Source of the DNA: a virus | Reading direction: 5' to 3' (one strand) | Virus record (IMG/VR): IMGVR_UViG_3300035704_000009 | Coordinates: 1 to 60,893 of that record | DNA length: 60,893 bases | Shown: positions 7,054-15,429 of the stretch, in pieces | Numbering within the stretch: the first letter of the stretch is position 1 | How the letters are laid out: each line of letters opens with the position of its first letter | The notes under the pieces: generated by a model | The model's database searches: none | Told to the model about the DNA's origin: nothing | Seen by the model: only the letters and a program-made list of their open reading frames with translations | Made by a program: the position numbers and the translations under genes

Positions 7054-8621
7054 AGCGCAGCCACGGCGAGACGGTCTGCGGTGGTCCATTCAAAGCCAGG
7101 CGGGGGCAGTATGACTGATCGCATCGCCGCCCGTTGTGGGGCATCCATCGCGTTCACCGCCCGTGCGGCTTCCTCTGGCGTGTCGTGGCGGGTCAGGGAG
7201 GTCCGGGCGTGGAACTGGCCCCCCTCGCGCTTGCCGGGCGGGACACGCTCGGTGAGGGCCTCAGCGAACGCCATCTCGAGGAACCGTGTGCCGTCATCGC
7301 CGCCAGCCGCGAGCTTGATCGCCGCTGCCTGCTGGTCCAGCCCGGCCGCGTGGGCTTTCAGGGTCACCACCCGGGCCCGCAGCGTCTTGCGGGTAGCGCG
7401 CATCTGGGAGATCGTGGCCGTCTTCTTCGCCGCGGTCGCCGTGGTGCTCGCCGCGGTCGTGGTGGCCGCAGTCGTGGTGGCCGTGGTGCCCGCTGCGGTG
7501 GTCGTGGTGGTAGCAGCGGCAGGAGCGGTAGCGGCAGCCTTGACCGCAGTGGACGCCTTGGCGGTCGCGGACTTCTTGTTCGCCGCCGCTGCCTTCTGTG
7601 CCGCCGCCGCCTTGACTGCCGAGTGGATCGACGCGGTGAGGCTCGCGATCCGGGCGTTGATCGCCTTCGCCTTCGCCCGGTCGCCGGCGGCCTGCTTCAG
7701 GAGCCCGGCGCGCTTCTGGAGGGCCTGCTGGCGGGTCGCGGGCTTCGGGACTGGCTTGCCGGTCATCTTCGGCGAGGTCTTGGCGGGCTGCTTGGCTTTG
7801 GCGGGCTGCTTCGCTTTGGCGGGGGTCTTGGCCTTAGCCGGGGTCTTCGCGGCGGTCTTCGGTGGCGCGGCCTTGCTGGTGGCAGCCTTGCCGGCCGGGG
7901 CTTTCGCGGCAGCCTTCTTCGGGGCCGCCTTCTTTGCCGTGCTGGCTTTCGCGGTTTTTGCCGTGCTGGCCTTCCCGGTGCTCCCCGAGGAACTGGAGCC
8001 GCTGCCCTTCTTGGCGAACTGGCCGCCCGCGGAACTCCCGGCCGCGACATGCGGGTGCAGGGAGTCGGACGCGCCGCCGGTCGGCTGCTGCTTCCCGCCG
8101 CCGCCCTTGCCGCTGCTCTTCGCCCTCGGGCCGGTCGCACCCGTGGCGATGTTCACCTGCGCGGCGGTGGCCGGCTTCGCCGTCGCGGCTGGCTTGGCGC
8201 TCCTGGTGCCGCCTCCGCCACCGGGTGCCACCAGTGCCAGCTCCAGCCAGGAGCGGGCCATGGCCTCGCCGAGGTCACTGGACAGGTCCACGCCGTCACC
8301 GCCCTGGTTTGAGTGAGCATGAGCGCGGGCCTTCGCGGCTTCCCATTCGGCGAGAGCACGGGTGGCTGCGGCCTGGACATCCGGGTGGACGCGCTTGCCG
8401 TGCCCGGCGTCACCGGCCGCCCAGCGGCGGATTATGCCTACCGCCATCTCGATGGCAGTGCTCTCGTCCTTGGCGCTGCCGCTCCGCTGGAGAGCGTGCG
8501 CGACGTTCTGTATGTAGGCGGGCAACTGGAGGCCCTTGACCCGGAACAGGCCAGGGCCGGACGGGCTGCCGAACGGGTGATGCACCGTGGAGGCGGTCGC
8601 CGTCTGCGCGGTCAGGTCCAT
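7050..8621 (-). CDS. Ala/Lys/Thr-rich head-associated protein, 523 aa
   Basis: ATG 8621 overlaps the ParB-like stop (TGATG). Residues 10-110 are folded (LFRVKGLQLPAYIQNVAHAL, HPDVQAAATRALAEWEAAKA), as in actinophage head-maturation proteins. The middle is low complexity: PAKAK repeats like a histone H1 tail, then Thr/Ala runs. HPHVAAGSSAGGQFAKKG and VPPGKREGGQFHART carry a "GGQF" motif common in phage head proteins. It may be an internal DNA-condensing or scaffold-like virion protein. Function is inferred from composition and position only. Confidence 0.6.
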   Translation of the reverse strand: MDLTAQTATASTVHHPFGSPSGPGLFRVKGLQLPAYIQNVAHALQRSGSAKDESTAIEMAVGIIRRWAAGDAGHGKRVHPDVQAAATRALAEWEAAKARAHAHSNQGGDGVDLSSDLGEAMARSWLELALVAPGGGGGTRSAKPAATAKPATAAQVNIATGATGPRAKSSGKGGGGKQQPTGGASDSLHPHVAAGSSAGGQFAKKGSGSSSSGSTGKASTAKTAKASTAKKAAPKKAAAKAPAGKAATSKAAPPKTAAKTPAKAKTPAKAKQPAKAKQPAKTSPKMTGKPVPKPATRQQALQKRAGLLKQAAGDRAKAKAINARIASLTASIHSAVKAAAAQKAAAANKKSATAKASTAVKAAATAPAAATTTTTAAGTTATTTAATTTAASTTATAAKKTATISQMRATRKTLRARVVTLKAHAAGLDQQAAAIKLAAGGDDGTRFLEMAFAEALTERVPPGKREGGQFHARTSLTRHDTPEEAARAVNAMDAPQRAAMRSVILPPPGFEWTTADRLAVAAL

Positions 8622-9055
8622 CAGCCCGCCTGCCTGCTGTGCACCTGGTCCCACGGGCCGTTCGCCGTCTTCGCGGTGCCCACCCATGCCGTCACCGGCT
8701 GGCCGAGCGCCTGGCAGGCCAGGGCGCGGGTGTGACCGTCAACCAGGCGCAGGAGCTTCGTGCCGGGCCTGCGTACCGCGACCACGGGCTTGCGGGTGCC
8801 CGAGCGGATCCGGGCCACGAACGCGGCGATCTTCGGCTTGTCCTTCGCCGCGAGTGCCCAGTTCGGGTCGGCAGCGCTGCGGTCGATCTGGCCGAGGGGC
8901 ACCAGCACCGGGCCCGGTGTCCAGGTCAGGTCGTCCACCCAGGCAAGGGCGCCTGGCGGGTAGTCGCGGGCCAGCTGGAGCTTCACTTCCTGCGCCGTGG
9001 TCAGCTTCCCCGGCGTGGCCAGCGCGGCGTGCGGATCCGAGACGCCTGCGGCCAT
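8621..9055 (-). CDS. ParB/sulfiredoxin-like domain protein, 144 aa
   Basis: Start ATG 9055 was chosen because GGGGCGGTGAC precedes it and it lies inside a longer open frame. The C-terminal half has KPVVAVRRPGTKLLRLVDGH followed by TRALACQALGQPVTAWVG, which matches the ParB N-domain pattern (G-H-R-x-x-A...G). In actinophage head operons such proteins often sit by the Mu-F protein. Possible roles are nuclease, DNA binding or NTP-dependent loading. None can be fixed from the sequence. Confidence 0.6.
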   Translation of the reverse strand: MAAGVSDPHAALATPGKLTTAQEVKLQLARDYPPGALAWVDDLTWTPGPVLVPLGQIDRSAADPNWALAAKDKPKIAAFVARIRSGTRKPVVAVRRPGTKLLRLVDGHTRALACQALGQPVTAWVGTAKTANGPWDQVHSRQAG

Positions 9056-9084
9056 GTCACCGCCCCGGCGTAGCATGCGTGGGC

Positions 9085-9417
9085 GTGACGGAGCACACAA
9101 GCGCAAGACTCGCGCGGGCGCTGTCCGCGATCCCCGGCGTGCCCCGCGAGATGATCAGGCGGGCGGTCGACGGTCACTACGACGACTACCTGAGCGAGTT
9201 CACGTTCCCGCTGATGGCGCTGGTGCGGGACCTGTCCGCGCTCGCCGCGATACCAGCCACGCCACGGGACTCCCGGCCGCTGCTGCGTGACCTCATCCGG
9301 CAGGTCAAGGCCGGGGAGTTCCGAGGCAGCAACGAGGAGGCGCGAGCGTGGATGGCGTCACCGGAGGGGCTGGAGACGATGCGCGAGATGGCGGCGGGCG
9401 AACTGCCAGCCGGCTAG
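9085..9417 (+). CDS. Counter-oriented small protein (moron-like), 110 aa
   Basis: GTG 9085 lies 8 nt after TAGCAT (9071-9076), so a leaderless transcript is likely. The protein is helical (SARLARALSAIPGVPREMIRR; SNEEARAWMASPEG) with no known motif. The promoter overlaps the start of the divergent ParB-like gene. Its 3' end overlaps the convergent gene at 9414 by 4 nt. Function unknown. Confidence 0.6.
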   Translation: MTEHTSARLARALSAIPGVPREMIRRAVDGHYDDYLSEFTFPLMALVRDLSALAAIPATPRDSRPLLRDLIRQVKAGEFRGSNEEARAWMASPEGLETMREMAAGELPAG

Positions 9418-9731
9418 GACTCCTGGCGGGTCCGGTCGATGACGTCCTCCACCAGATCCAGCGCCTGGACGAGGCCGTGCAGCCGCTCATGGTCGGCGGC
9501 GATCAGCAGCTCCGACCGCTCGCGCCCCACGAGGCGGAACGGCTTGCCGTCATGCAGCCACCGGCCGCCGTCGTAGCGGCTCGCCCCGCAGGTGCAGCGC
9601 TCTGCGAACGAGCCCTCGGGCAGGTAGCCGGACATCGCGGTGCGGTGACGGCGCAGGAGGCAGCGGATCACATCACGCGGGCCGCGTGGCTGATAGGCGA
9701 AATACTCACCGTCGATGCCATCCACCAGCAC
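9414..9731 (-). CDS. Small protein between head genes, 105 aa
   Basis: GTG 9731 begins 7 nt after the head morphogenesis stop. The protein has a CTCG pair, a conserved-looking middle (RYDGGRWLHDGKPFRLVGRE) and a helical end rich in charged residues (ALDLVEDVIDRT). It is probably co-transcribed with head genes. Function unknown. Confidence 0.5.
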   Translation of the reverse strand: MLVDGIDGEYFAYQPRGPRDVIRCLLRRHRTAMSGYLPEGSFAERCTCGASRYDGGRWLHDGKPFRLVGRERSELLIAADHERLHGLVQALDLVEDVIDRTRQES

Positions 9732-9738
9732 AGGGTAA

Positions 9739-10383
9739 CTACGGCAGCACAGGAGCGCCAGGGTGCGGCGGGCCCGGGAAACAGCGGCAGTTGGGGTGCG
9801 TGGTGCCGGGGTAGCCGATCTTCGGCGGACGGTCCGCGTAAAAGGACTTCCCGTCCGCTGTCCGGCACTCCGGCGTACATCTCGGGTCGATCACGGCATT
9901 CCACGAGAGCAACGGCCCGTGCATGGCCGCCGCGCCGTCAACCGCTGCCGCTGCGGCCATCCTCTGCTGCCCGGCGGCCACGTGTGCATTGAACCAGCGC
10001 CGCTCATCCCCGAGTGCGTCCAGTGCCGCCTGCGTGACCGGCTGGCCCTGGGAGCGTGCCGCGACGACGGCCTGCTGCACACGCTTCGCCGCCGCCAGGA
10101 AGAAGCTCGCCCTCCTGGTGAGATTGGCCCTCACGGCCCATCGCGTGGCGGGGCCGGTCCCTTCCATCACCTCGTGCGGCCAGGAGGCTACGAGGGACGC
10201 CACGGCGGCAAGAGCGGCACCTGAGATGCCAGCGGCCTTGAACGGGGCGCGGAGGGCCGCCGTGAGAGCCTTCGCGGTGTAGTACGCGGCAAGCGCAGCG
10301 ATTATCAGCTCAATGAGCTGATAATCGGCAGGTCGTTGCTGGGGCGGAACGGCCTGCTGCTGAGGTGCCGCCTGTACTGGCAA
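9739..10383 (-). CDS. Mu-F-like head morphogenesis protein, 214 aa
   Basis: Start is TTG 10383, supported by GGAGGTG seven bases upstream. The C-terminus has the signature of phage minor head (SPP1 gp7/Mu gpF) proteins: DPRCTPECRTADGKSF...GYPGTTHPNCRCFP. The family usually follows the portal gene and enters the prohead. Here the TnpB 3 element separates it from the portal. A decayed second N-terminus lies beyond that element (11780-11884). A 29-bp palindrome sits in codons 19-28. Confidence 0.75.
   Translation of the reverse strand: MPVQAAPQQQAVPPQQRPADYQLIELIIAALAAYYTAKALTAALRAPFKAAGISGAALAAVASLVASWPHEVMEGTGPATRWAVRANLTRRASFFLAAAKRVQQAVVAARSQGQPVTQAALDALGDERRWFNAHVAAGQQRMAAAAAVDGAAAMHGPLLSWNAVIDPRCTPECRTADGKSFYADRPPKIGYPGTTHPNCRCFPGPPHPGAPVLP
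10299..10327. repeat. 29-bp palindrome inside the head morphogenesis gene
   Basis: CGATTATCAGCTCA (10299-10312) and TGAGCTGATAATCG (10314-10327) are exact inverted repeats around one base. The tract is AT-rich in a very GC-rich gene, encodes the DYQLIELII segment, and lies about 115 bp beyond the TnpB 3 stop. It could be a transposon-end hairpin, a protein-binding site or an mRNA hairpin near the gene start. Confidence 0.8.
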
Positions 10384-10443
10384 ACAGGCACCTCCGAATG
10401 AGAGCCCCGTTCAAGGTGACTCCGCCGTCTAGGGGACAGCTTC
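10384..10443 (-). other. TnpB 3 right-end region
   Basis: This short stretch after tnpB reads on the minus strand CTGTCCCCTAGACGGCGGAG, then TCACCTTGAACGGGG. It carries the ribosome-binding site GGAGGTG of the following head gene. It differs from the right ends of TnpB 1 and 2, so this is another subfamily. The exact boundary cannot be set from one sequence. Confidence 0.45.
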
Positions 10444-11679
10444 TCAGGCGGCTTCCGCTGCCTGAAGGGCCAGCCCGGCCCTGAGAATGTTGATTGCCGC
10501 GTTCACGTCGGCGTGGGCCTCGTGCCCGCACCCGAGACAGCAAAAAGCCCCCCCATCGCGATTCTCCTCGGCGATATGCCCGCACCGGGCGCACCGCTGC
10601 GAGGTGAAGGCGGGGTTCACTGCGATGATCATCCGGGCAGCTTCTTCCGCTTTCTCGGCGAGGACTCGCAGGAACACCCCCCATCCCGCGTCGAGAATCG
10701 ATCTGTTAAGCCCCGATTTGGCCGCCGCACCGTTCGGCTCCCACGAGCCGTCTTCCGCCGGACGCGGCCTCGGGCGGCGGGTCATGTTCGTGACTTGGAG
10801 TGCCTCATGCGCTACAACGTCGTTCTCGCGGACGAGGCGGAGTGCGGTCTTATGGGCGTGGTCCAAGCGCTGTCGGCGGATCTTGGTATGCAGACGGGAA
10901 ACCTTCATCGCAGCGACGCGGTGTTTGCGCGTCCGATCTTGTGCCCTGCGCTGAGGGAATCCCGCTAGGGACTGCTGTGCCGCCGCAAGTTTGTCTGCCG
11001 TTGCTGCGCCGTACCTTGGGTTGGGGACGTGCTTCCCGGTCGAGGTAGACAGGAAGTGCGTCACGCCCATATCGATGCCAACCACCGCGCCCGTGGCCGG
11101 GAGCGGCTCGGCGGGAACGTCGTCGCACGCCAGGATCACGTACCAGCGATTGCCCTCGCGCTTGGCGGTGATGGTCTTCACGCGCCCCTTCACGGTCCGG
11201 TGCTGGTGGACCCGGACGTGGCCGATGCCGAGGAAGCGGACGCGCGTCACGGTTGGGTGCGGGACAGAATCCCAGCAGGCACCGGCCTTTACAGCGGCCC
11301 ACTCCAGCGAATCGAACCGGCCTCGGCTCTTGAATCGTGGATACCCGGATCGCTCTCCGGCCTTTATGCGGCGGAAGAACGCCGCAAATGCCCAGTCAAG
11401 ACGGCGGATGGCGGCGCGCTCACAGGCGAAGGCCCATCGGCCGACACCGTTTGGGTCGGCCAGGCGGATCTCCTGAAGCTGAGCATCCTGGCTGTAGAAG
11501 GTGACCTGGCGATGGCCCATCCGCCACGCCTCCCGCCGCTCCTCAAGGGCGGCGTTGTACAACTGCCTCGTGTCCTCCAGGCACGCCTCAAGTGCAGTGA
11601 CCTGCTTAGAGGTCGGCCGCAGGAGGAACTTGTATGCTCGGAACATCTGCACCGGGTGTTGGTAGTCGGTGTGGGTCAC
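10444..11679 (-). CDS. tnpB: TnpB 3, RNA-guided RuvC-like nuclease of a different subfamily
   Basis: 411 residues from GTG 11679. An ATG twelve codons in (11646) giving MFRAYKFLLRPT is an equally likely start by family length. RuvC residues are D203 (VVGIDMG), E292 (VVAHEAL) and D391 (HADVNAAINI). The zinc ribbon has Cys363/366 and Cys381/384. It has no RHH partner and no TnpA. It sits between the portal and head morphogenesis genes on their strand. Confidence 0.9.
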   Translation of the reverse strand: MTHTDYQHPVQMFRAYKFLLRPTSKQVTALEACLEDTRQLYNAALEERREAWRMGHRQVTFYSQDAQLQEIRLADPNGVGRWAFACERAAIRRLDWAFAAFFRRIKAGERSGYPRFKSRGRFDSLEWAAVKAGACWDSVPHPTVTRVRFLGIGHVRVHQHRTVKGRVKTITAKREGNRWYVILACDDVPAEPLPATGAVVGIDMGVTHFLSTSTGKHVPNPRYGAATADKLAAAQQSLAGFPQRRAQDRTRKHRVAAMKVSRLHTKIRRQRLDHAHKTALRLVRENDVVAHEALQVTNMTRRPRPRPAEDGSWEPNGAAAKSGLNRSILDAGWGVFLRVLAEKAEEAARMIIAVNPAFTSQRCARCGHIAEENRDGGAFCCLGCGHEAHADVNAAINILRAGLALQAAEAA

Positions 11680-11779
11680 CGGCCCCGGACGTTCGCCCGT
11701 CGCGGGGCCACTTCTGGAAAAGCTTACCCGGTCAGTGCCGACAGCTGCCCGTATGACACCCCTGCATGCCCCCTGTTTT

Positions 11780-11884
11780 TCACGCCCCGTGTGAGGGCCT
11801 GGGCGGTGAAGTACGCGCCGAGGGCGGCGAGGATGGCGGCTGCCGCTGGGGCTGCTGTGGTGGTGCCTGGGTGGCAGTTGGCAT
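11780..11884 (-). pseudogene. Decayed N-terminal copy of the head morphogenesis gene
   Basis: ATG 11884 follows GAGGTGACCTG, a good ribosome-binding site, and opens MPTATQAPPQQPQ. The true frame is then lost. One frame over reads AILAALGAYFTAQALTRG, matching IIAALAAYYTAKALTAAL in the intact protein at 10383. This is the 5' end of a homologous head gene, broken by a frameshift and by the TnpB 3 element. It shows that the element disrupted, or recombined at, this gene. Confidence 0.62.
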
Positions 11885-11914
11885 CAGGTCACCTCGCGGC
11901 TAGCGTCAGAGCCA
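11878..11914 (+). promoter_or_regulatory. Strong leaderless promoter of the 11914 moron
   Basis: TTGGCA (11878-11883), a 17-nt spacer and TAGCGT (11901-11906) form a near-consensus housekeeping promoter. The ATG follows 7 nt after the -10 box. The -35 region overlaps the start of the divergent decayed head gene. Confidence 0.75.
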
Positions 11915-12201
11915 TGACCACGGCCACGCCGCTTGAAGATCCGGCTTACCAGCCCCGGTACCCACCCGCTGGCGGGCTGCCGCCGGACGTCGTGGCCAAG
12001 TGGGGCCCGCGCAGCCAGGTCCGGTGGTTCGACCGCTATCGCGGGCAACTGCGGCGCGCGCCGTCTGCCTTCTGGGACCGCTTCTACTGCACCACGACCG
12101 CGCATCGCGGGAACTGCTGCACCAGTTGCGAGAGCGACTGGCTCATGGGCTACGCGGAAGACATGGAAAGGTGCTGCTGCCGGGCCTACCCGGAGGAATA
12201 G
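11914..12201 (+). CDS. Counter-oriented Cys-rich small protein (moron-like), 95 aa
   Basis: The protein contains CCTSCESDW and RCCCRAYPEE near the C-terminus, a likely metal site. The ATG is leaderless behind TTGGCA-N17-TAGCGT. Its stop is 3 bp from the convergent portal stop. The clear promoter and opposite strand suggest expression when head genes are silent. Function unknown. Confidence 0.7.
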   Translation: MTTATPLEDPAYQPRYPPAGGLPPDVVAKWGPRSQVRWFDRYRGQLRRAPSAFWDRFYCTTTAHRGNCCTSCESDWLMGYAEDMERCCCRAYPEE

Positions 12202-12204
12202 CAC

Positions 12205-13737
12205 CTAGGCCTTCGGGACACCCTGGATAGGCACGCTGAACGGCTCGTTGATGTCCTCCGGCAGCGGTGCCTTCGACCCGCGCACCAGAGCCTGCTGCGC
12301 GACCTTCGCCGCCGCGTTCACCCCGCCGGCGAGGTGGCCGAGCTGCGCCGCTGCCTTCGGCGGCATCCCCGGCGGTGCCTGCGCGGTGGCCTGCGCCTCG
12401 CGGTCCTTCGCGCCCTGCTGCACGATCGCCGCCACCGCGTCGACGTCCAGGTCCAGCACCGTCGCCAGCCGTTCGGTGATCAGGTCCAGGATCGCGGGCG
12501 GCACCTGCAGGGATGGCGCGACGGCGAGGGACTGGAACAAGCCCACCAGCGACGCCTGGCTCTCATCGGTCAGGGCGCCGAACTTGAACGTGGGGAAGCT
12601 CGCGCCCGGGCCGAAGTTCAGCGTCACCAGGGGGGCGATGACGTCGTGGGTGATCGTCTCGGCGATCTCCTGGCTGATGGCCTGCCGGGACTTGAGGAAG
12701 AACGCGCTCTGGTCCTGGGACAGCGCCAGCGAGCCGCGGCCGAGAGAGGCGAGGGAGGCGAGGCCGGTGAACCCGGCCAGGACGCTCCCCGTCTGCCACG
12801 TCTCGAGGAAGCTGAGGGCGTCGGCGAACTGCCCGGCACCCTTGCCGTCGCTGGCCAGGACCTCGAAGGTCTTGGCCCCGGCCGGGTCGCGGGCGAAGCC
12901 CACCACGCCGGAGGACCGCAGCGAGGCGATGTCGTCAGCCTTCGCGTTGGCCTCGCGCTGGTCCTGGCCGTACACGATGACCTTGGGGAGGCTCTGGGAT
13001 TCCAGGAACTGATACCACAAAAAAATTAGCTTGGTCTTCGTGCGGTACGCCCAGTGGCACAGTTCCAACTCGGACGTGCCGGTCAGCGGCTGGCGGTGCT
13101 TCCCGTTGATGTGGATCAGCGAACGGATACGGCTCACATCCACGTAACCGGGCAGTTTGCTCTGCTTCTGCTGGGCGAGTTGGGCACCCCACAACCAGGT
13201 TTGCTGGCGGAACCCGGTGATCGCGCCGTTCTTCGGGTCGCGCTTCAGTTCGCAGGTCGCGGCGGGGCGGAACGCCAGCTTGTCGTAAACGATCTTGCCG
13301 TCATCCCGGATCGTGAAGACTTTTTCATGGAACGATTTGCGGTAGATCTGGGCACCCGTTACCTGGCCGACCACTTCCGACATGGGCGTCTTCATGCCGC
13401 CCGAGGTGTGCGGGTCCATCAGCACCGAGTTGCAGAACTCCGCCTCGCCCTTGTCGCCCTTCGCCGGCTCGATCGCGCGGGCCGCCTGCCGGATGGGCAG
13501 GGTCAGGACGGCTTCCAGGGCAGCGGCTTGTCCATCCCTCTCGATCATGACCTGGAAGTCCCGGGAAGTGACCTGGCCATAGTCGAACACCGAGCCATCG
13601 GTGCCGAACAGGCCGAACATGCGGTTGCCCAGAAGATCGAACTCGGACCCGATCTCCGCGCCGAGCAGTTGCTTCCGTGTCGCTGGCTTCAGGTCGGGGA
13701 AGGCGACGATCCGGGCGGTCTGCGGGTCAGGAGCCAC
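12205..13737 (-). CDS. Phage portal protein, DUF935/Mu gp29-like, 510 aa
   Basis: Start GTG 13737 with GGAGG about 11 nt upstream. The length and layout fit DUF935 portals: an N-terminal region with LPIRQAARAIEP, a central TWLWGAQLAQ and LCHWAYRTKTKLIFLWYQFL, then SKIVYGQ-like and QEIAETITHDVIAPLVTLNF segments, and a long Ala-rich tail. The portal dodecamer is the DNA gate of the head and binds terminase. It sits downstream of terminase and upstream of the Mu-F protein, as expected. Confidence 0.82.
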   Translation of the reverse strand: MAPDPQTARIVAFPDLKPATRKQLLGAEIGSEFDLLGNRMFGLFGTDGSVFDYGQVTSRDFQVMIERDGQAAALEAVLTLPIRQAARAIEPAKGDKGEAEFCNSVLMDPHTSGGMKTPMSEVVGQVTGAQIYRKSFHEKVFTIRDDGKIVYDKLAFRPAATCELKRDPKNGAITGFRQQTWLWGAQLAQQKQSKLPGYVDVSRIRSLIHINGKHRQPLTGTSELELCHWAYRTKTKLIFLWYQFLESQSLPKVIVYGQDQREANAKADDIASLRSSGVVGFARDPAGAKTFEVLASDGKGAGQFADALSFLETWQTGSVLAGFTGLASLASLGRGSLALSQDQSAFFLKSRQAISQEIAETITHDVIAPLVTLNFGPGASFPTFKFGALTDESQASLVGLFQSLAVAPSLQVPPAILDLITERLATVLDLDVDAVAAIVQQGAKDREAQATAQAPPGMPPKAAAQLGHLAGGVNAAAKVAQQALVRGSKAPLPEDINEPFSVPIQGVPKA

Positions 13738-13768
13738 TGGATGCGCTCCCTCCGGTTACGCTGCGGGA

Positions 13769-14143
13769 ATGGAGCCGCCGAGCGTTATCGACATCACCCG
13801 CCGCGAGGGCTGGTTCATCGCCTGGTGCCCGGAGTGCGGCCTGGAGCGGGAACTACCGCACGGCTGGCAGGACATCCTGCGGGCCTCGATGCCGCCCGCC
13901 GAGGCCCTGACATGGGACGGCGTGATGCGGTGCCGGGAGCATGGCCGGCAGGAGATGACGCTCACCGAGTTCGCCCTGCACCCGGAGCGCGGCGGCCTGC
14001 CGGTGATCCACCTTGTCCGCGACGATGACCGGGCCAGGACCGCATGCACTGGGGCGCCATGGCAGCCGCCGCCCCACGCCTTCCGGCCGCACCTGCCGAG
14101 GATGCAGTGCCAGGCTTGCTACCGGCTCGTCATCGGCCGCTGA
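13769..14143 (+). CDS. Counter-oriented Cys-rich small protein (moron-like), 124 aa
   Basis: The ATG lies 6 nt after TACGCT (13757-13762), so it is likely leaderless. The protein has CPECG near residue 20, CREH in the middle and CQAC at the end, suggesting two zinc-binding knuckles. Its stop directly abuts the convergent stop at 14144. It is divergent from the portal gene. Function unknown. Confidence 0.65.
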   Translation: MEPPSVIDITRREGWFIAWCPECGLERELPHGWQDILRASMPPAEALTWDGVMRCREHGRQEMTLTEFALHPERGGLPVIHLVRDDDRARTACTGAPWQPPPHAFRPHLPRMQCQACYRLVIGR

Positions 14144-14374
14144 TCAGTTCGACACCCCGACCTTGATGCCGGGCTGCCCTCGCAAAACGTTCGCCGGCGT
14201 CGTGTTGTCCACAGAATCCGGGTCAGCGACCGCGATCTTGCCCGCAGCCAGGAGTGCGATGGTGGACGGCTTGGCCGGGTCCAGCGGCAGCACGTTCCCG
14301 GCCGGGCATGGCCACGAGGCGATCACCGAGGAGACCTCAAGGTCCACGAGCGCCGTGTAGAGGATGGTGGCCAC
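14144..14374 (-). CDS. Small protein between portal and methyltransferase, 76 aa
   Basis: GTG 14374 has GGGAGG with a 6-nt spacer. The protein begins MATILYTALVDLEVSSVIAS and looks like a small beta-rich domain. Its strong ribosome-binding site and place in the operon make it a real gene. Function unknown. Confidence 0.6.
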   Translation of the reverse strand: MATILYTALVDLEVSSVIASWPCPAGNVLPLDPAKPSTIALLAAGKIAVADPDSVDNTTPANVLRGQPGIKVGVSN

Positions 14375-14390
14375 GGCTACCTCCCGCTGC

Positions 14391-15059
14391 TCAGGCGAGC
14401 ACCATCTGGCTGAGGCGGCGGGCTGCTTGCTCGGCGTAGCGTTCGTCGATCTCGATGCCGATCGCGCGGCGGCCGAGGTTGCGCGCGGCGACGAGAGTGC
14501 TGCCTGAGCCGGCGAACGGGTCCGCGATCACCCCTGGCGGGCAGGCCGCGATCAGAGTCTCCATCACGTCGACGGGCTTCGCGTGCGGGTGGCCGTGGCG
14601 GATCGCTAGACCGTAGGTGCTCGCCACGCCCCGGGCTCCGGTCGTCAGGATGCTCGACTGGCCCCCGATACCGCTGCCCCATGGGCCGACGAGGTAGACC
14701 GCTTCCGCGTCCCGGCGGAAACCACCTGTTGCCCCCCTGACTCCCGCGCCCTGCGGCTTGGCGTACACCATGACCTGCTTGGTCCCAGCGGGCGGCGCCA
14801 GCATCAGGTCACCGAAGACGACAGCGCACCCACCGCCCCAGAGCGTCAGGGCCTCGTCACGAGTAGTGGTGCCTTCGTCGCCTGCGATGCCACCAATGGC
14901 ATTGTTCGGGCAGCGGTAGAGCTTGCCGGTATCCCCCTGCTTCCAGTTCCGCCCGTACGGCGGGTCGGTCACGAGCACGTCAGCGGCCAGCCACTCGGCA
15001 ACTTCCCGGCAGTCGCCGTGATACAGCGTCACGAGGTCGTCGGACCAGTACGGCTCCAA
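14391..15059 (-). CDS. Beta-class DNA methyltransferase (N4-cytosine or N6-adenine), 222 aa
   Basis: Start TTG 15059 follows AGGAGG by 4 nt and lies just after the upstream stop. DPPY at residues 32-35 is catalytic motif IV. The SAM-binding motif DPFAGSGSTLVAARN comes near the C-terminus. This order defines the beta class. It has no partner nuclease, so it is probably an orphan enzyme that modifies phage DNA against host restriction. Its place inside the packaging module suggests late expression. Confidence 0.85.
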   Translation of the reverse strand: MEPYWSDDLVTLYHGDCREVAEWLAADVLVTDPPYGRNWKQGDTGKLYRCPNNAIGGIAGDEGTTTRDEALTLWGGGCAVVFGDLMLAPPAGTKQVMVYAKPQGAGVRGATGGFRRDAEAVYLVGPWGSGIGGQSSILTTGARGVASTYGLAIRHGHPHAKPVDVMETLIAACPPGVIADPFAGSGSTLVAARNLGRRAIGIEIDERYAEQAARRLSQMVLA

Positions 15060-15067
15060 CGGGCCTC

Positions 15068-15412
15068 CTAGCCGCTCACCAGCCCGGCACCATGCCCGTT
15101 GCCCGCGCTGGCCGGAACTTCCAGCAGCTTCTTCCGTGCCGCGGCCAGCTCGTCCAGGCACATGCCCACCGCGGCGGACAGGGTCGCGTCGTCGGGCCAG
15201 GCGTCGGGGATGAGCTGGGCGTGGGCCATGCGGGGCGGGACGAGGACCGGGGAACGGCAGGAGATGATCACCATGTAGCCGGCGGTGAAGCCCTGCGGGC
15301 CGGGAACGAGTGAGGGGCCCACGTCGTAGCCGTAGTCCTCGGCGGGGCAGCGCTCGGCCAGCGCGCGGGCGACGGCGGCGCGGAGCTTGTCCCGGCGGTC
15401 GGTCGCGGTCAT
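15068..15412 (-). CDS. Hypothetical protein upstream of the methyltransferase, 114 aa
   Basis: GGGAGGTGCC precedes the ATG at 15412. It contains DKLRAAVARALAERCP and a beta segment (GFTAGYMVIISCRSPVLVPP), then a helical C-terminus. Its stop is 8 bp before the methyltransferase start, so the two are co-translated. Function unknown. Confidence 0.6.
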   Translation of the reverse strand: MTATDRRDKLRAAVARALAERCPAEDYGYDVGPSLVPGPQGFTAGYMVIISCRSPVLVPPRMAHAQLIPDAWPDDATLSAAVGMCLDELAAARKKLLEVPASAGNGHGAGLVSG

Positions 15413-15429
15413 GGCACCTCCCGTAGCGC

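Noticed and set aside
7081-8316. Two long plus-strand open frames with hydrophobic Ala/Val repeats
   Set aside because: They mirror the Lys/Ala repeats of the minus-strand head protein and lack starts with RBS.
370-11679. TnpB genes as nuclease-dead repressors (TldR-like)
   Set aside because: All three keep the RuvC D, E, D residues and the zinc ribbon.
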